Positions 33,087-42,595 of a stretch of DNA of 64,000 bases are shown one piece after another. Position 1 is the stretch's first letter; each line of letters starts with the position of its first letter. The position numbers were made by a program, and so were the translations under genes. Origin of the DNA: Bradyrhizobium sp. MOS003 (GTDB taxonomy: Bacteria > Pseudomonadota > Alphaproteobacteria > Rhizobiales > Xanthobacteraceae); NCBI RefSeq assembly GCF_003020125.1, contig NZ_PYFW01000002.1, positions 549,501 to 613,500 on the forward strand, read 5' to 3'. The notes beneath the pieces are model-generated. The model saw only the letters and a program-made list of their open reading frames with translations. It was not told where the DNA came from and ran no database searches.

Positions 33087-36000
33087 ATGCTGCACGACTG
33101 GGGCGTGATCGCCGCCGCCTTCGGCTATATCGGCTTTCTGTTCCTGGTGGCGAGCCATGGCGACCGCCGCTCGCCGGCCGGACGCGGCCGTGCCTCCGGG
33201 CTGATCTATCCGCTCTCGCTGGCGATCTACTGCACCTCCTGGACCTTCTTCGGCTCGGTCGGCTTTGCCACCCGCACCTCGACCGACTTCCTCGCCATCT
33301 ATGTCGGCCCGATCCTGATGATTGGCCTCGGCGCCGGCGTGCTCCGCCGCGTGATCCAACTCGCCAAGGCCCACAACATCACCTCGATCGCCGACTTCAT
33401 CGGCGCGCGCTACGGCAAGAGCCAGGCGGTGGCCGCAACCGTCGCGCTGATCGCGATCATCGGCTCCGTGCCCTACATCGCGCTGCAGCTCAAGGCGGTC
33501 GCCTCGTCGCTCGAAACGATCCTGAGCGAAGACCAGGCCTTCTCCCACATCCCGATCGTCGGCGACGTCGCGCTGATGGTGACGCTGGCGATGGCGGCCT
33601 TCGCCGTGCTGTTCGGCACGCGGCAGACCGACGCCACCGAGCACCAGCACGGATTGATGCTGGCGGTGGCGACCGAATCCATCATCAAGCTGGTCGCCTT
33701 CCTCGCCGCTGGCATCTTCGTCACCTTCTGGATGTTCTCGCCGCACGAATTGATCGAGCGCGCCATGAAGACGCCGGAGGCGGTGCGCGCCATCAATTAT
33801 TCGCCGTCAATCGGCAACTTCCTCACCATGACGTTGCTGTCGCTCTGCGCGATCATGCTGCTGCCGCGCCAGTTCCACGTCAGTGTGGTCGAGAACTCCT
33901 CGGACGCCGAGGTCGGCCGCGCGCGCTGGCTGTTCCCGCTCTACCTCGTCGCCATCAATCTGTTCGTGATCCCGATCGCGCTCGCCGGCCTCGTCAGCTT
34001 CCCGTTCGGCGCAGCGGACCCCGACATGTACGTGCTGGCGCTGCCGATGGAGGGCGGTGCGGGGCTTCTCAGCGTCGCCATTTTCGTCGGCGGCCTGTCG
34101 GCGGCGACCGCGATGGTGATCGTCGAATGCGTGGCGCTCTCGATCATGGTCTCGAACGACCTTGTGGTGCCGCTGGTGCTGCAGCGACGGCCGGAGGGGC
34201 GCACCGGCGGCGCCGATTTCAGCGATTTCCTGCTGCGCTCGCGGCGGCTTGCGATCTTCGCCATCATGGTGATGGCCTATTTCTACTACCGCGCACTCGG
34301 CAATACCCAGCTCGCGGCGATCGGCCTGCTCTCCTTTGCCGCGATCGCCCAGCTTGCGCCGAGCTTCTTCGGCGGGCTGCTGTGGCGGCGCGCGACCGCG
34401 CGCGGCGCGATCGGCGGCATGCTGGTCGGCTTCGCTGTCTGGCTCTACACGCTGTTCATCCCGAGCTTCATGGACACCTCGACATCGGGCATCCTGCTGC
34501 TGCAGCACGGCCCGTTCGGGATCGAGGCGCTGCGGCCGCAGGCGCTGTTCGGCGCCGATCTGCCGCCGCTGATGCACGGCGTGATCTGGTCGCTGTCGCT
34601 CAACATCCTGACCTATGTGCTGCTGTCGCTGGCGCGCCGGCCGTCGTCCATCGAGCTGTTGCAGGCCGACCTGTTCGTGCCCAATACGCTCGCGCCGATC
34701 TCGCCGAGTCTCCGCCGCTGGCGCACCACCGTCACCGTGCAGGACATCCAGACCACGGTGGCGCAATATCTCGGGCCCGATCGCGCCCGGCATTCCTTCG
34801 AGGCATTCTCCGCGCGGCGCAACGTTCGTCTGGAGGCGGGAGCGCCCGCGGATTTCGAGCTGTTACAGCACGCCGAGCATTTGATCGCCTCCTCGATCGG
34901 CGCTGCCTCCTCGCGCCTCGTGATGTCGCTGTTGCTGCGCAAGCGCACGGTCTCGGCGAAGGCCGCGCTCAAACTGCTCGATGATTCCCACGCGGCGTTG
35001 CACTTCAATCGCGAGATCCTGCAGACCGCGCTCAACCACGTGCGCCAGGGCATCGCCGTGTTCGACGCCGACCTGCAGCTGATCTGTTCCAACCGGCAGT
35101 TCGGCGACCTGCTCAACGTACCCCCGCACATCGTCCAGTTCGGCACGCCCTTGCGCGAGATTCTCGAATTCATGGGCGTGAGCGATCCGGACGACCCGGC
35201 CGGGCGCGAGGCGATGATCGAACGGCGTCTTGCCGCCTACACCACCGAGGGCGAGCCCTATCTCGAACGGCTGCCGGAACGCCACATGGTGATCGAGGTG
35301 CTCACCAACCGCATGCCCGGCAGCGGCTTCGTCATCACCTTCACCGATGTCACTCCCAGCTTCGAAGCGGCGGAAGCGCTGGAGCGCGCCAACGCGACGC
35401 TGGAAAAGCGCGTGCGCGACCGCACCGAGGAATTGACGCGGCTGAACTCCGAACTGGCGCTGGCCAAGAGCGCGGCGGAAGACGCCAGTATCTCCAAGAC
35501 GCGCTTCCTTGCGGCGGCCAGCCACGACATTCTGCAGCCGCTGAACGCGGCGCGGCTCTATGTCACGAGCCTGGTCGAGCGCCAGCATAGCGGCGAGGAG
35601 ACGCGGCTGGTCGAGAACATCGACGAATCACTGCAGGCGATCGAGGAGATCCTCGGCGCGCTGCTGGACATCTCGCGGCTGGATGCCGGCGCGATGGCGA
35701 CCTCGATCTCGAGCTTCAAGATGGCAGACCTGATGCGCTCGCTGGAAATCGAGTTCGCGCCGAGCGCGCGCGCCAAGAATCTGGAGCTCGCCTTCGTGCC
35801 CTGCTCGCTGCCGGTCGAGTCCGATCGCCTGCTGCTGCGGCGCCTGCTTCAGAACCTGATCTCCAACGCAATCAAATACACGCCGCGCGGCCGCGTGCTG
35901 GTCGGCTGCCGCCGGCAAGGCCCGTCGCTCAAGATCTGCGTCTACGACACCGGCGTCGGCATCCCACAGGTCAAGCGCGGCGAGATCTTCAAGGAATTCC

Positions 36001-36596
36001 ATCGCCTCGAGCAGGGCGCGCGGATCGCGCGCGGGCTGGGACTCGGCTTGTCGATCGTCGAACGGCTGGCGCGCGTGCTCAAGCACGGCATCGCCATCGA
36101 CGGCAATAGAAGCGGCGGCTCGGTATTCTCCGTGACGGTGCCTACGGCGAAAGCGATCACCCACACCGCTGCCGTGACCAGCGCGACGCCGCTGGCGCGC
36201 ACGCCGATCTCGGGCGCCCTCATCGTCTGCATCGAGAATGACGCGGCGATCCTCGACGGCATGCGAACGCTGATGAAAGCGTGGGACGCCGAGGTGATCG
36301 CGGTCGCCGATCCCGAGGGCGCAATGGCGGCCATGGAGGCTGCCGGTCGCCGCGTCACCGGCCTGCTGGTCGACTATCACCTCGACCGCGGCAACGGCAT
36401 CGCCGCGATCCGCGAGATCCGCCGCCGCTTCGGCGACGGCATCCCCGCGATCCTGATCACCGCCGACCGCAGCCCCGCCGTGCAGGTCGCTGCCCGCGAC
36501 GAGAAGGTCGCGGTGCTCAACAAGCCGGTGAAGCCGGCGTCGCTGCGCGCCCTGCTCGGACAATGGCGCACGCAGCAGATGGTGGCGGCGGAGTAA
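33087..36596 (+). CDS. Transporter-fused hybrid sensor kinase (CbrA/NahK-like)
   Basis: About 1169 residues. The N-terminal 500 residues are a sodium:solute symporter-like membrane domain (SSF, 12-13 helices; YCTSWTFFGSVGFATR near residue 47). Next come a PAS-like domain (about 650-760), a coiled segment, HisKA with His813 in ASHDILQPLNAARL, an HATPase domain with NLISNAIKYTPRGR, and a C-terminal receiver with Asp1096 in LLVDYHLDRGNG. This is the architecture of CbrA-type kinases that respond to carbon or nitrogen nutrients. The start is uncertain: an in-frame ATG at 33042 is also possible. No partner regulator is adjacent. Confidence 0.87.
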   Translation: MLHDWGVIAAAFGYIGFLFLVASHGDRRSPAGRGRASGLIYPLSLAIYCTSWTFFGSVGFATRTSTDFLAIYVGPILMIGLGAGVLRRVIQLAKAHNITSIADFIGARYGKSQAVAATVALIAIIGSVPYIALQLKAVASSLETILSEDQAFSHIPIVGDVALMVTLAMAAFAVLFGTRQTDATEHQHGLMLAVATESIIKLVAFLAAGIFVTFWMFSPHELIERAMKTPEAVRAINYSPSIGNFLTMTLLSLCAIMLLPRQFHVSVVENSSDAEVGRARWLFPLYLVAINLFVIPIALAGLVSFPFGAADPDMYVLALPMEGGAGLLSVAIFVGGLSAATAMVIVECVALSIMVSNDLVVPLVLQRRPEGRTGGADFSDFLLRSRRLAIFAIMVMAYFYYRALGNTQLAAIGLLSFAAIAQLAPSFFGGLLWRRATARGAIGGMLVGFAVWLYTLFIPSFMDTSTSGILLLQHGPFGIEALRPQALFGADLPPLMHGVIWSLSLNILTYVLLSLARRPSSIELLQADLFVPNTLAPISPSLRRWRTTVTVQDIQTTVAQYLGPDRARHSFEAFSARRNVRLEAGAPADFELLQHAEHLIASSIGAASSRLVMSLLLRKRTVSAKAALKLLDDSHAALHFNREILQTALNHVRQGIAVFDADLQLICSNRQFGDLLNVPPHIVQFGTPLREILEFMGVSDPDDPAGREAMIERRLAAYTTEGEPYLERLPERHMVIEVLTNRMPGSGFVITFTDVTPSFEAAEALERANATLEKRVRDRTEELTRLNSELALAKSAAEDASISKTRFLAAASHDILQPLNAARLYVTSLVERQHSGEETRLVENIDESLQAIEEILGALLDISRLDAGAMATSISSFKMADLMRSLEIEFAPSARAKNLELAFVPCSLPVESDRLLLRRLLQNLISNAIKYTPRGRVLVGCRRQGPSLKICVYDTGVGIPQVKRGEIFKEFHRLEQGARIARGLGLGLSIVERLARVLKHGIAIDGNRSGGSVFSVTVPTAKAITHTAAVTSATPLARTPISGALIVCIENDAAILDGMRTLMKAWDAEVIAVADPEGAMAAMEAAGRRVTGLLVDYHLDRGNGIAAIREIRRRFGDGIPAILITADRSPAVQVAARDEKVAVLNKPVKPASLRALLGQWRTQQMVAAE

Positions 36597-36602
36597 AGCG
36601 TT

Positions 36603-37427
36603 TCAGTAGTCCGTCGACACGCTGAGTGCGCGCCAGCTCTCGAGCTCTTCGAGGCGTTGCCGGTCCGTCGCGGAGATGGCGTTGACGGCATCGCTGCCGA
36701 GCGCGATGCGCAAGGGTGGTCGATCCATCTCGACGATCTCCAGGAGAACTGCTGACGCCTTTGCGGGATCGCCGGGCTGGCGGCCGTCGTAGTCTCGCTG
36801 CATCCTGACGGCGGCGCCGACGACGGCATCATAATCGGCACGCCCCTCTCCGGTCGCGTGCGCGGTCTGTGCGAAGCCGGTCCTGAAGCCGCCGGGCTCG
36901 ACAATCGTCACGTGCACGCCAATCAGCGCCATCTCGCGCGCCAGCGACTCCGAGAAGCCTTCGATACCCCATTTCGCCGCGGAATAGGCGGCGCGGGCGG
37001 GAGCACCGATCCGTCCGCCGACGGACGAGACCTGCACGATATGGCCGCGGCGCTGACGACGCAGCACGGGGATCGCCGCCTTGGTGACGATGATGGTGCC
37101 GATCAGATTGACTTCGATCTGCTGCCGGAAAGACGCCAGGCTGGTGTCCTCGACCGACCCGAGCTCGCCGTAGCCGGCGTTGTTCACGACGACATCGATG
37201 TCGCCAAATGCCTCCACGGCGAGACCGATCGCGGCCTGCGCGGCGGCATCATCGGTCACGTCGAGTTTTGCCAGCCGCAATCGCTCCCCGAAACGTTCAC
37301 GCAAGGGTTCGAGCGGAACCGTGTCGCGCGCGGAAGCGACGACACGATTTCCCGCCGCCAGCGCGGCTTCCGTGAGCGCGCGGCCAAGTCCGCGCGAGCT
37401 GCCGCTGATGAACCAGGTCTTCGACAT
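36603..37427 (-). CDS. SDR-family oxidoreductase
   Basis: 274 residues of the short-chain dehydrogenase/reductase family. The cofactor motif is SGSSRGLG near residue 9. NNAGYGELG, the catalytic Ser in VSSVGGRIG, and the YSAAK Tyr/Lys pair are present. The last residues have the family tail that often accompanies oxidoreductases of unknown substrate. An NADP(H) preference is suggested by the basic residue after the glycine motif. It is the last gene of the operon ohr-hydrolase-P460-SDR. Confidence 0.88.
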   Translation of the reverse strand: MSKTWFISGSSRGLGRALTEAALAAGNRVVASARDTVPLEPLRERFGERLRLAKLDVTDDAAAQAAIGLAVEAFGDIDVVVNNAGYGELGSVEDTSLASFRQQIEVNLIGTIIVTKAAIPVLRRQRRGHIVQVSSVGGRIGAPARAAYSAAKWGIEGFSESLAREMALIGVHVTIVEPGGFRTGFAQTAHATGEGRADYDAVVGAAVRMQRDYDGRQPGDPAKASAVLLEIVEMDRPPLRIALGSDAVNAISATDRQRLEELESWRALSVSTDY

Positions 37428-37444
37428 TATCGTTTCCGGGCGCT

Positions 37445-38008
37445 TCACGGCGCCAGCCGCGTGAAGACGTAATCCCGGTTCTTGACCCGCGCTTCGTGGC
37501 AGGCGAAGCAGGTGCGGTGCTGGGCCTCGTCGACCGGCTTGCCGTTGACGAAACGGCCGAAGCCCCAGCCGCCGGTCGCGGCATATCTTTGGGAATCCTT
37601 GACCATCACCTGCACCGTGGTCGCGGCGCCAGGAACCGTCGCAGATGCGAAATCAGGCGATTGCTTCCGCTTCCAGGCGCGCTTGACCAGGATGGTGCCG
37701 TCGGGGAACGGAAGCTTTCCGGCCTGATAGGCGTCGATTGCGGTCTGGTTGCCGACGACAGCGCGAAGCTCGTCGAGCGGGGCGGCCTCTTCTGCCGGCG
37801 CGATCAACTCCCACTGCTCGTAGCCGGGCGGAAGCGTGACACCGAAGATCGGCGACGCGTCGGTCGTAGCACGTTCCGCCGCCTCCTCCGCAAGCGCGAT
37901 CGTAGTGAGATAGGGCACGCATGTCAGGAGAACCACGATCACAATCGCAACGAGCACGATCACCGTCGGGAACGTTGATCTCTTCTTTTCAGTTTCAGTC
38001 GACGTCAT
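37445..38008 (-). CDS. Cytochrome P460-family protein
   Basis: 187 residues. A single membrane helix (about 14-36) anchors a periplasmic domain. One heme-c motif is visible, CFACH with Cys167, Cys170 and His171, near the C-terminus, and upstream is the family segment FPDGTILVKRAWKRKQ. P460 cytochromes carry a heme cross-linked to a lysine and oxidise hydroxylamine, or in related cases act in NO detoxification. This copy is membrane-anchored and its activity is unproven. It lies in an operon with Ohr, a hydrolase and an SDR, which suggests a stress-detoxification role. Confidence 0.82.
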   Translation of the reverse strand: MTSTETEKKRSTFPTVIVLVAIVIVVLLTCVPYLTTIALAEEAAERATTDASPIFGVTLPPGYEQWELIAPAEEAAPLDELRAVVGNQTAIDAYQAGKLPFPDGTILVKRAWKRKQSPDFASATVPGAATTVQVMVKDSQRYAATGGWGFGRFVNGKPVDEAQHRTCFACHEARVKNRDYVFTRLAP

Positions 38009-38079
38009 GATGTCTCACCGGGCTGGGATTAACGAATGTCCTCGGTCCAGCGTGGCCGGACCGAGGCACTGACGATTAC

Positions 38080-39105
38080 TCAAGCGCCGTCGGCGTCGAT
38101 GACAGCCTTGGCAAAGGCCTGCGGCGCCTCCTGCGGCAGATTGTGGCCGATGCCGCCGGTGATCAGCCGGAATTCGTACCGGCCGGAAAATTTCTTGGCA
38201 TAGGCGCCGGGGTCGGGGTGCGGCGCACCGTTGGCGTCGCCTTCCATCGTGATCGTCGGGACGTTGATGACTGGAGCTGCCGCGAGCTTCTTTTCAAGCT
38301 CCTCGTATTTCGCTTCACCCTTGGCGAGCCCGAGCCGCCAGCGGTAATTGTGGATCGTGATCGCGACATGATCCTTGTTATCGAGTGCGGCTGCACTGCG
38401 GTCGAAGGTGGCGGCCTCGAACTTCCACTGCGGCGAAGCCAGCTTCCAGATCAGCTTCGCGAAATCATGCGTGTACTTCTCGTATCCGGCGCGGCCGCGC
38501 TCGGTCGCGAAGTAGAACTGGTACCACCATTGCAACTCGGCCGATGGCGGCAACGGCGCATTGCCCGCGGCCTGGCTGGAGATCAGATAGCCGCTGACCG
38601 ACACCAGCGCGCGGCAGCGCTCCGGCCACAGCGCCGCGATGATGTCGGCGGTGCGCGCGCCCCAGTCGAAGCCGGCGACGACCGCCTTCTTGATGTCGAG
38701 CTTGTCCATCAGCGCGATGATGTCCGCCGCCATGGCGGCGGGCTCGCCATTGCGCAGCGTCTCGCCGGAGAGGAAATGCGTCGAGCCGTAACCGCGCAGA
38801 TAAGGAATGATGACGCGATAGCCCGCCTTGGCGAGGATCGGCGCGACATCGACGAAGGCATGAATGTCGTAGGGCCAGCCATGCAGCAGGATCGCGACGG
38901 GACCGTTGGACGGGCCGGCCTCGGCATAGCCGACATTGAGAACGCCGGCGTCGATCTGCTTGATCGGGCCGAACGACGCATTCGATACCGACTTGGGCGC
39001 CTCCGTCTCGGCGCGGGCGAAGTCGACGATGCCGAGGCCGACAGCGACGGTTCCCGCCGCGACGCCGAAGAATTTGCGGCGATGCTGGTCGATGATCTGC
39101 TTCAT
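38080..39105 (-). CDS. Tat-exported alpha/beta hydrolase (epoxide-hydrolase-like)
   Basis: 341 residues. The N-terminus has a twin-arginine signal (HRRKFFGVAAGTVAVG) ending near residue 32, so the folded protein should be exported by Tat. The catalytic nucleophile is Asp147 in GFDWGAR, the arrangement of epoxide hydrolases and haloalkane/fluoroacetate dehalogenases rather than esterases. The oxyanion motif HGWP is at about 75-78, and the catalytic His is near the end in GGIGHNLPQE. The substrate is unknown. It is the second gene of the operon, 27 bases after ohr. Confidence 0.85.
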   Translation of the reverse strand: MKQIIDQHRRKFFGVAAGTVAVGLGIVDFARAETEAPKSVSNASFGPIKQIDAGVLNVGYAEAGPSNGPVAILLHGWPYDIHAFVDVAPILAKAGYRVIIPYLRGYGSTHFLSGETLRNGEPAAMAADIIALMDKLDIKKAVVAGFDWGARTADIIAALWPERCRALVSVSGYLISSQAAGNAPLPPSAELQWWYQFYFATERGRAGYEKYTHDFAKLIWKLASPQWKFEAATFDRSAAALDNKDHVAITIHNYRWRLGLAKGEAKYEELEKKLAAAPVINVPTITMEGDANGAPHPDPGAYAKKFSGRYEFRLITGGIGHNLPQEAPQAFAKAVIDADGA

Positions 39106-39132
39106 GGTGTACCTCGTTGGTCGTTGGTGGCG

Positions 39133-39552
39133 TCAGATCAGTGCGACCGTGACGTCGATATTGCCGCGCACGGCGATGGAGTAAGGACAGGTCTGGTGGG
39201 CATCATCGATGATGCCGCGCGCAACCTCGGGATCGAGCCCCGGCAAGCTGACATTGAGGCGCGCCCGGAGAGCGAAGGTGCCCTCATCGAGGAGAAGATC
39301 GATTTCCGTATCGATCGCGCTTTTTCTCGGAAGCACGATTTCTCGCTTGCGCGCGGCAATTTCCATCGCGCCTTCGAAGCAGGCCGACCAGCCGGCCGCG
39401 AACAATTGCTCGGGATTGGTGCCGAAGCCTGCGCCACCCGGTGGCGACAGCTTGACGTCGAGGCGGCCATCGGAGCTGCGCGATATGCCGTCGTGTCGTC
39501 CCCCGCTGGTGTGCGTTTTGGCCGTGTAGAGTGTTTGCGCCGCTTGTGTCAT
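39133..39552 (-). CDS. ohr: Organic hydroperoxide reductase (Ohr/OsmC)
   Basis: 139 residues, family length. The two redox cysteines are Cys58 (AACFEGA-type motif, here SACFEGAM) and Cys122 (TCPYS), with the conserved Arg19 in SGGRHDG. Ohr reduces organic hydroperoxides using lipoyl groups. It is the first gene of a four-gene operon and is divergent from a large winged-helix ATPase regulator, not from the usual OhrR. Confidence 0.92.
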   Translation of the reverse strand: MTQAAQTLYTAKTHTSGGRHDGISRSSDGRLDVKLSPPGGAGFGTNPEQLFAAGWSACFEGAMEIAARKREIVLPRKSAIDTEIDLLLDEGTFALRARLNVSLPGLDPEVARGIIDDAHQTCPYSIAVRGNIDVTVALI

Positions 39553-39614
39553 GAACGTCTCCTAGCCGTCGAAGCAATGACTAGCAGCGATCGTCCGAAC
39601 CTACCCGTATGGAC

Positions 39615-39655
39615 TTGTGAGAAATTGTGAGGTCGCCACACGCGCGCCTCACAAT
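39615..39655. promoter_or_regulatory. TTGTGAG half-site array, candidate operator
   Basis: TTGTGAG occurs at 39615-39621 and 39625-39631 as a 10-base direct repeat, with an inverted CTCACAA at 39648-39654. The longer pair ATTGTGAGG/CCTCACAAT is a 9-bp inverted repeat. It lies between ohr and the divergent regulator and fits binding by an OmpR-type winged helix. Confidence 0.5.
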
Positions 39656-39749
39656 GCCTGCATGCGCCGTCTGATGCCGATGCAGGGGCGGACTTGCCCG
39701 ATCGTCACCGTCTGGCTATCCGGTCGGTTCGAAGGGATCAGATTTCACC

Positions 39750-42590
39750 ATGACCGAGCCGGCCAGTATCGCGACGGGAACTTTATCGTTCGGGCCGTTC
39801 ACCGTGACGCCACATGAGCGGCTCGTTACGCGCAACGGCGTTGCGCTGCCGCTCGGCGCAAAAGCCTTCGACACGCTGATCGCGCTGATGTCGCGGCCGA
39901 ACGCCGTCGTCAGCAAATGGGATCTGATGGCGCTGGTGTGGCCCGGCATTATCGTTGATGAAGCCAATTTGCGCTTCCACGTCGCCGCGCTGCGCAAGGC
40001 ACTCGGCGATGGCAAGGACGGCGCCCGCTACATCACCACGCTCTCGGGCCAAGGTTATTGCTTCGTCGCCCCGATCGCGCAAGCGGAGATTCCCGCAGAG
40101 CGGCGCGCGACGCCAAACCTGGATCTGCCACCGGTAAAACTTCCCAGCCGTCTGCTCCGGATGGTCGGGCGCGAGGAAGCAATCGCCGCGATCTCGGACA
40201 AGCTCATCGGTTCCCGCTTCGTCACGATCGCAGGCCCCGGCGGCGTCGGCAAGACCGCCGTCGCTGTGGCGATCGCTCACGACCTGCTCGAAACATTCTG
40301 CGACGCCGCGCATTTCGTTGATCTTGCCGCGCTCAGCGATCCCGATCTCGTGATCACCTCGATCCTGCTGATGCTGGGCTTGCCGGCGCAGACCGACGAT
40401 CCCCTCCCCGCATTGCTTGCGTATCTCCGGGACAAGCGAATGCTGCTGATCCTGGACAATTGCGAGCACGTCATCGGCGCAGCGGCACCGCTGGCAGGGG
40501 AGATCTTTGACGGCGCACCACATGTCCACATCCTCGCCACGAGCCGCGAGGCTCTGCGCGTCGAGGGCGAACAGGTGTATCGGCTGGCGCCACTGGCCGT
40601 TCCGCCCGACGATACCGGGATGACAGCCGCGTCGGCACAGACCTATCCGGCGCTGCAATTGTTCCTCGAACGTGCAACGGCCGGCGGCGCGCAGATCGTA
40701 CTCGACGATGCAAGTGCTGCGATCATCGCGAACATCTGCCGCAAGCTCGACGGCATGGCGCTGGCCATCGAGCTCGCCGCCGGCCGGGTCGAAGCTTACG
40801 GCCTGGAGCAGACGGCGGCGCTGCTCGACGAACGCCTCAACCTGGTCTGGCAGGGCCAACGCACCGCGCCGCCGCGGCAGAAGACGCTGCACGCGACGCT
40901 GGACTGGAGCTACAGCCTGCTGTCCGACACCGAGCGTCTGGTGCTGCGCCGGCTCGCGGTTTTCGCCGGCCACTTCACCATCGACGCCGCGCTCGAGGTG
41001 GTGCCGGACGACCGCGTCGACCGCTCGCGCCTGTTCGACGCCATCGACGGTCTCGTCGCCAAGTCGATGGTTGCGCCGCGCCCGATCGGCGCCATGATGC
41101 GCTACCGCCTGCTCGACACGACGCGCGCCTATCTGCTCGAGATCGATCCTTTCGACGCCGCACTCGCCGCCCGCCACGCGACCTATTACCGGCAGTGGCT
41201 GGAACAGGCCGGCACGACGTGGGCGACGCTGCCAAGCGCCGACGAGCGTGCCGTCCACTTCTCCGCGCTTCACAACGTGCGCGCGGCGCTCGAATGGTGC
41301 TTCGGCGCAAGCGGCGACTTCGTTGTCGGCATCGCGCTTGCCGCGGCCGCGGCGCCGATCTTCCTTGCGATGTCGCTGCTGATCGAATGCCGGCGCTGGT
41401 CGGAACGGGCCTTGCTAGCGATCGATCCGTCCTCGCACGGCAGCGCCGAGGAGATGCACATCCAGGCGGCGCTCGGGCTGACCTTGATGTTCACGCGCGG
41501 CGGCAGCGAGGCGGCGCGTGCTGCGTTGCGCAGAGCCCTTGGGATCGCCGAGGCGCGCGGCGATACGCCGAACCAGCTCCAGCTGCTCGGCCGCATGCAT
41601 ATCTTTCACGAGCGGATGGGACAGTTCGACGCCGCGCTCGGTTACGCCCAGCAGAGTCTCGTGGTCGCCCAGGCGCTCGGCGATGCCGCATCGATCGCCC
41701 TCGCTCATTCGCTGCTGGGCGTGTCGCTGCATCTTGCGGGCGAGCATCGCGAAGCGATGGCCATGCTGGAGACGGCCTGGCGGGGGCCGGGTACGGAACG
41801 GATCAGCACGGTCCACGGCTTCGATCATCGCAATCGCGCCGGTATCTCGCTCGCGCGCGAACTCTGGCTACAGGGCCGGCCCGCGGATGCGCACCGGCTG
41901 GCGCGTCGGACCATCGACGAAGCCGCGCAGATGGATCACCCGATCACACTCTGCATCGCGCTGATCTGGGCGGTCTCGATCGATCTCTGGAACGGCGACC
42001 TCGACGGCGCCGAAACGAACATCGACCGTTTCATCGCGCATGCCAATTCGCGTTCGATGGGCCCCTATCTCGCGGTGGGTCGCGGCGTCAAAGGCGAGAT
42101 CGCGATCCAACGCGGAAATGCCACCGAGGGCGTCGAGACGATCAGGGCCTGCCTGCGCGAGCTCCATGATGCAGGCTACGAGCTGCTCACCACGACGTTC
42201 AACATCGCACTGGTCCAGGGATTGTTGGCACTCGGCCAGATCGAGCAGAGCGCAAGGCTGATCGACGATGCCATCCGCCTCGTCGGGCAAAGCGGCGACC
42301 ACCTCTACATGCCCGAGCTACTGCGCATGAAGGGCAAGGTCCTGTCGCACCAGCCGGTGCCGCGGATCGAGGAAGCCGAGGCCTGCCTGATGCAGGCGCT
42401 GGACCTCAGCCGCACGAAGGGGGCGAAAGCGTGGGAATTGCGGGCGGCCATCGATCTGGCGCAGCTCCTCGTCGGCCGGCGGCGCCACCAGGAGGCAAGG
42501 CTATGGCTCCAATCGGCGCGCGACGGTTTTGCTGCAGGTTCCGAGACTGAAGATATCAGGGCCGCCGATGCGCTCCTGACGACGCTGTAG
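39750..42590 (+). CDS. Winged-helix/AAA ATPase (NB-ARC-like) regulator
   Basis: 946 residues. An OmpR-type winged helix fills about 10-105 (LGAKAFDTLIALMSRPNAVVSK, then RYITTLSGQGYCF). A STAND-type ATPase follows with Walker A GPGGVGKTAVAVA near residue 161 and Walker B MLLILDNCEHV near 231. The C-terminal 500 residues are tetratricopeptide-like helices. This is a one-component STAND regulator that probably switches by nucleotide state on binding a ligand. It is divergent from the ohr/hydrolase/P460/SDR operon, whose intergenic region has candidate operator repeats. It is the most likely controller of that operon. Confidence 0.85.
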   Translation: MTEPASIATGTLSFGPFTVTPHERLVTRNGVALPLGAKAFDTLIALMSRPNAVVSKWDLMALVWPGIIVDEANLRFHVAALRKALGDGKDGARYITTLSGQGYCFVAPIAQAEIPAERRATPNLDLPPVKLPSRLLRMVGREEAIAAISDKLIGSRFVTIAGPGGVGKTAVAVAIAHDLLETFCDAAHFVDLAALSDPDLVITSILLMLGLPAQTDDPLPALLAYLRDKRMLLILDNCEHVIGAAAPLAGEIFDGAPHVHILATSREALRVEGEQVYRLAPLAVPPDDTGMTAASAQTYPALQLFLERATAGGAQIVLDDASAAIIANICRKLDGMALAIELAAGRVEAYGLEQTAALLDERLNLVWQGQRTAPPRQKTLHATLDWSYSLLSDTERLVLRRLAVFAGHFTIDAALEVVPDDRVDRSRLFDAIDGLVAKSMVAPRPIGAMMRYRLLDTTRAYLLEIDPFDAALAARHATYYRQWLEQAGTTWATLPSADERAVHFSALHNVRAALEWCFGASGDFVVGIALAAAAAPIFLAMSLLIECRRWSERALLAIDPSSHGSAEEMHIQAALGLTLMFTRGGSEAARAALRRALGIAEARGDTPNQLQLLGRMHIFHERMGQFDAALGYAQQSLVVAQALGDAASIALAHSLLGVSLHLAGEHREAMAMLETAWRGPGTERISTVHGFDHRNRAGISLARELWLQGRPADAHRLARRTIDEAAQMDHPITLCIALIWAVSIDLWNGDLDGAETNIDRFIAHANSRSMGPYLAVGRGVKGEIAIQRGNATEGVETIRACLRELHDAGYELLTTTFNIALVQGLLALGQIEQSARLIDDAIRLVGQSGDHLYMPELLRMKGKVLSHQPVPRIEEAEACLMQALDLSRTKGAKAWELRAAIDLAQLLVGRRRHQEARLWLQSARDGFAAGSETEDIRAADALLTTL

Positions 42591-42595
42591 CAGGC

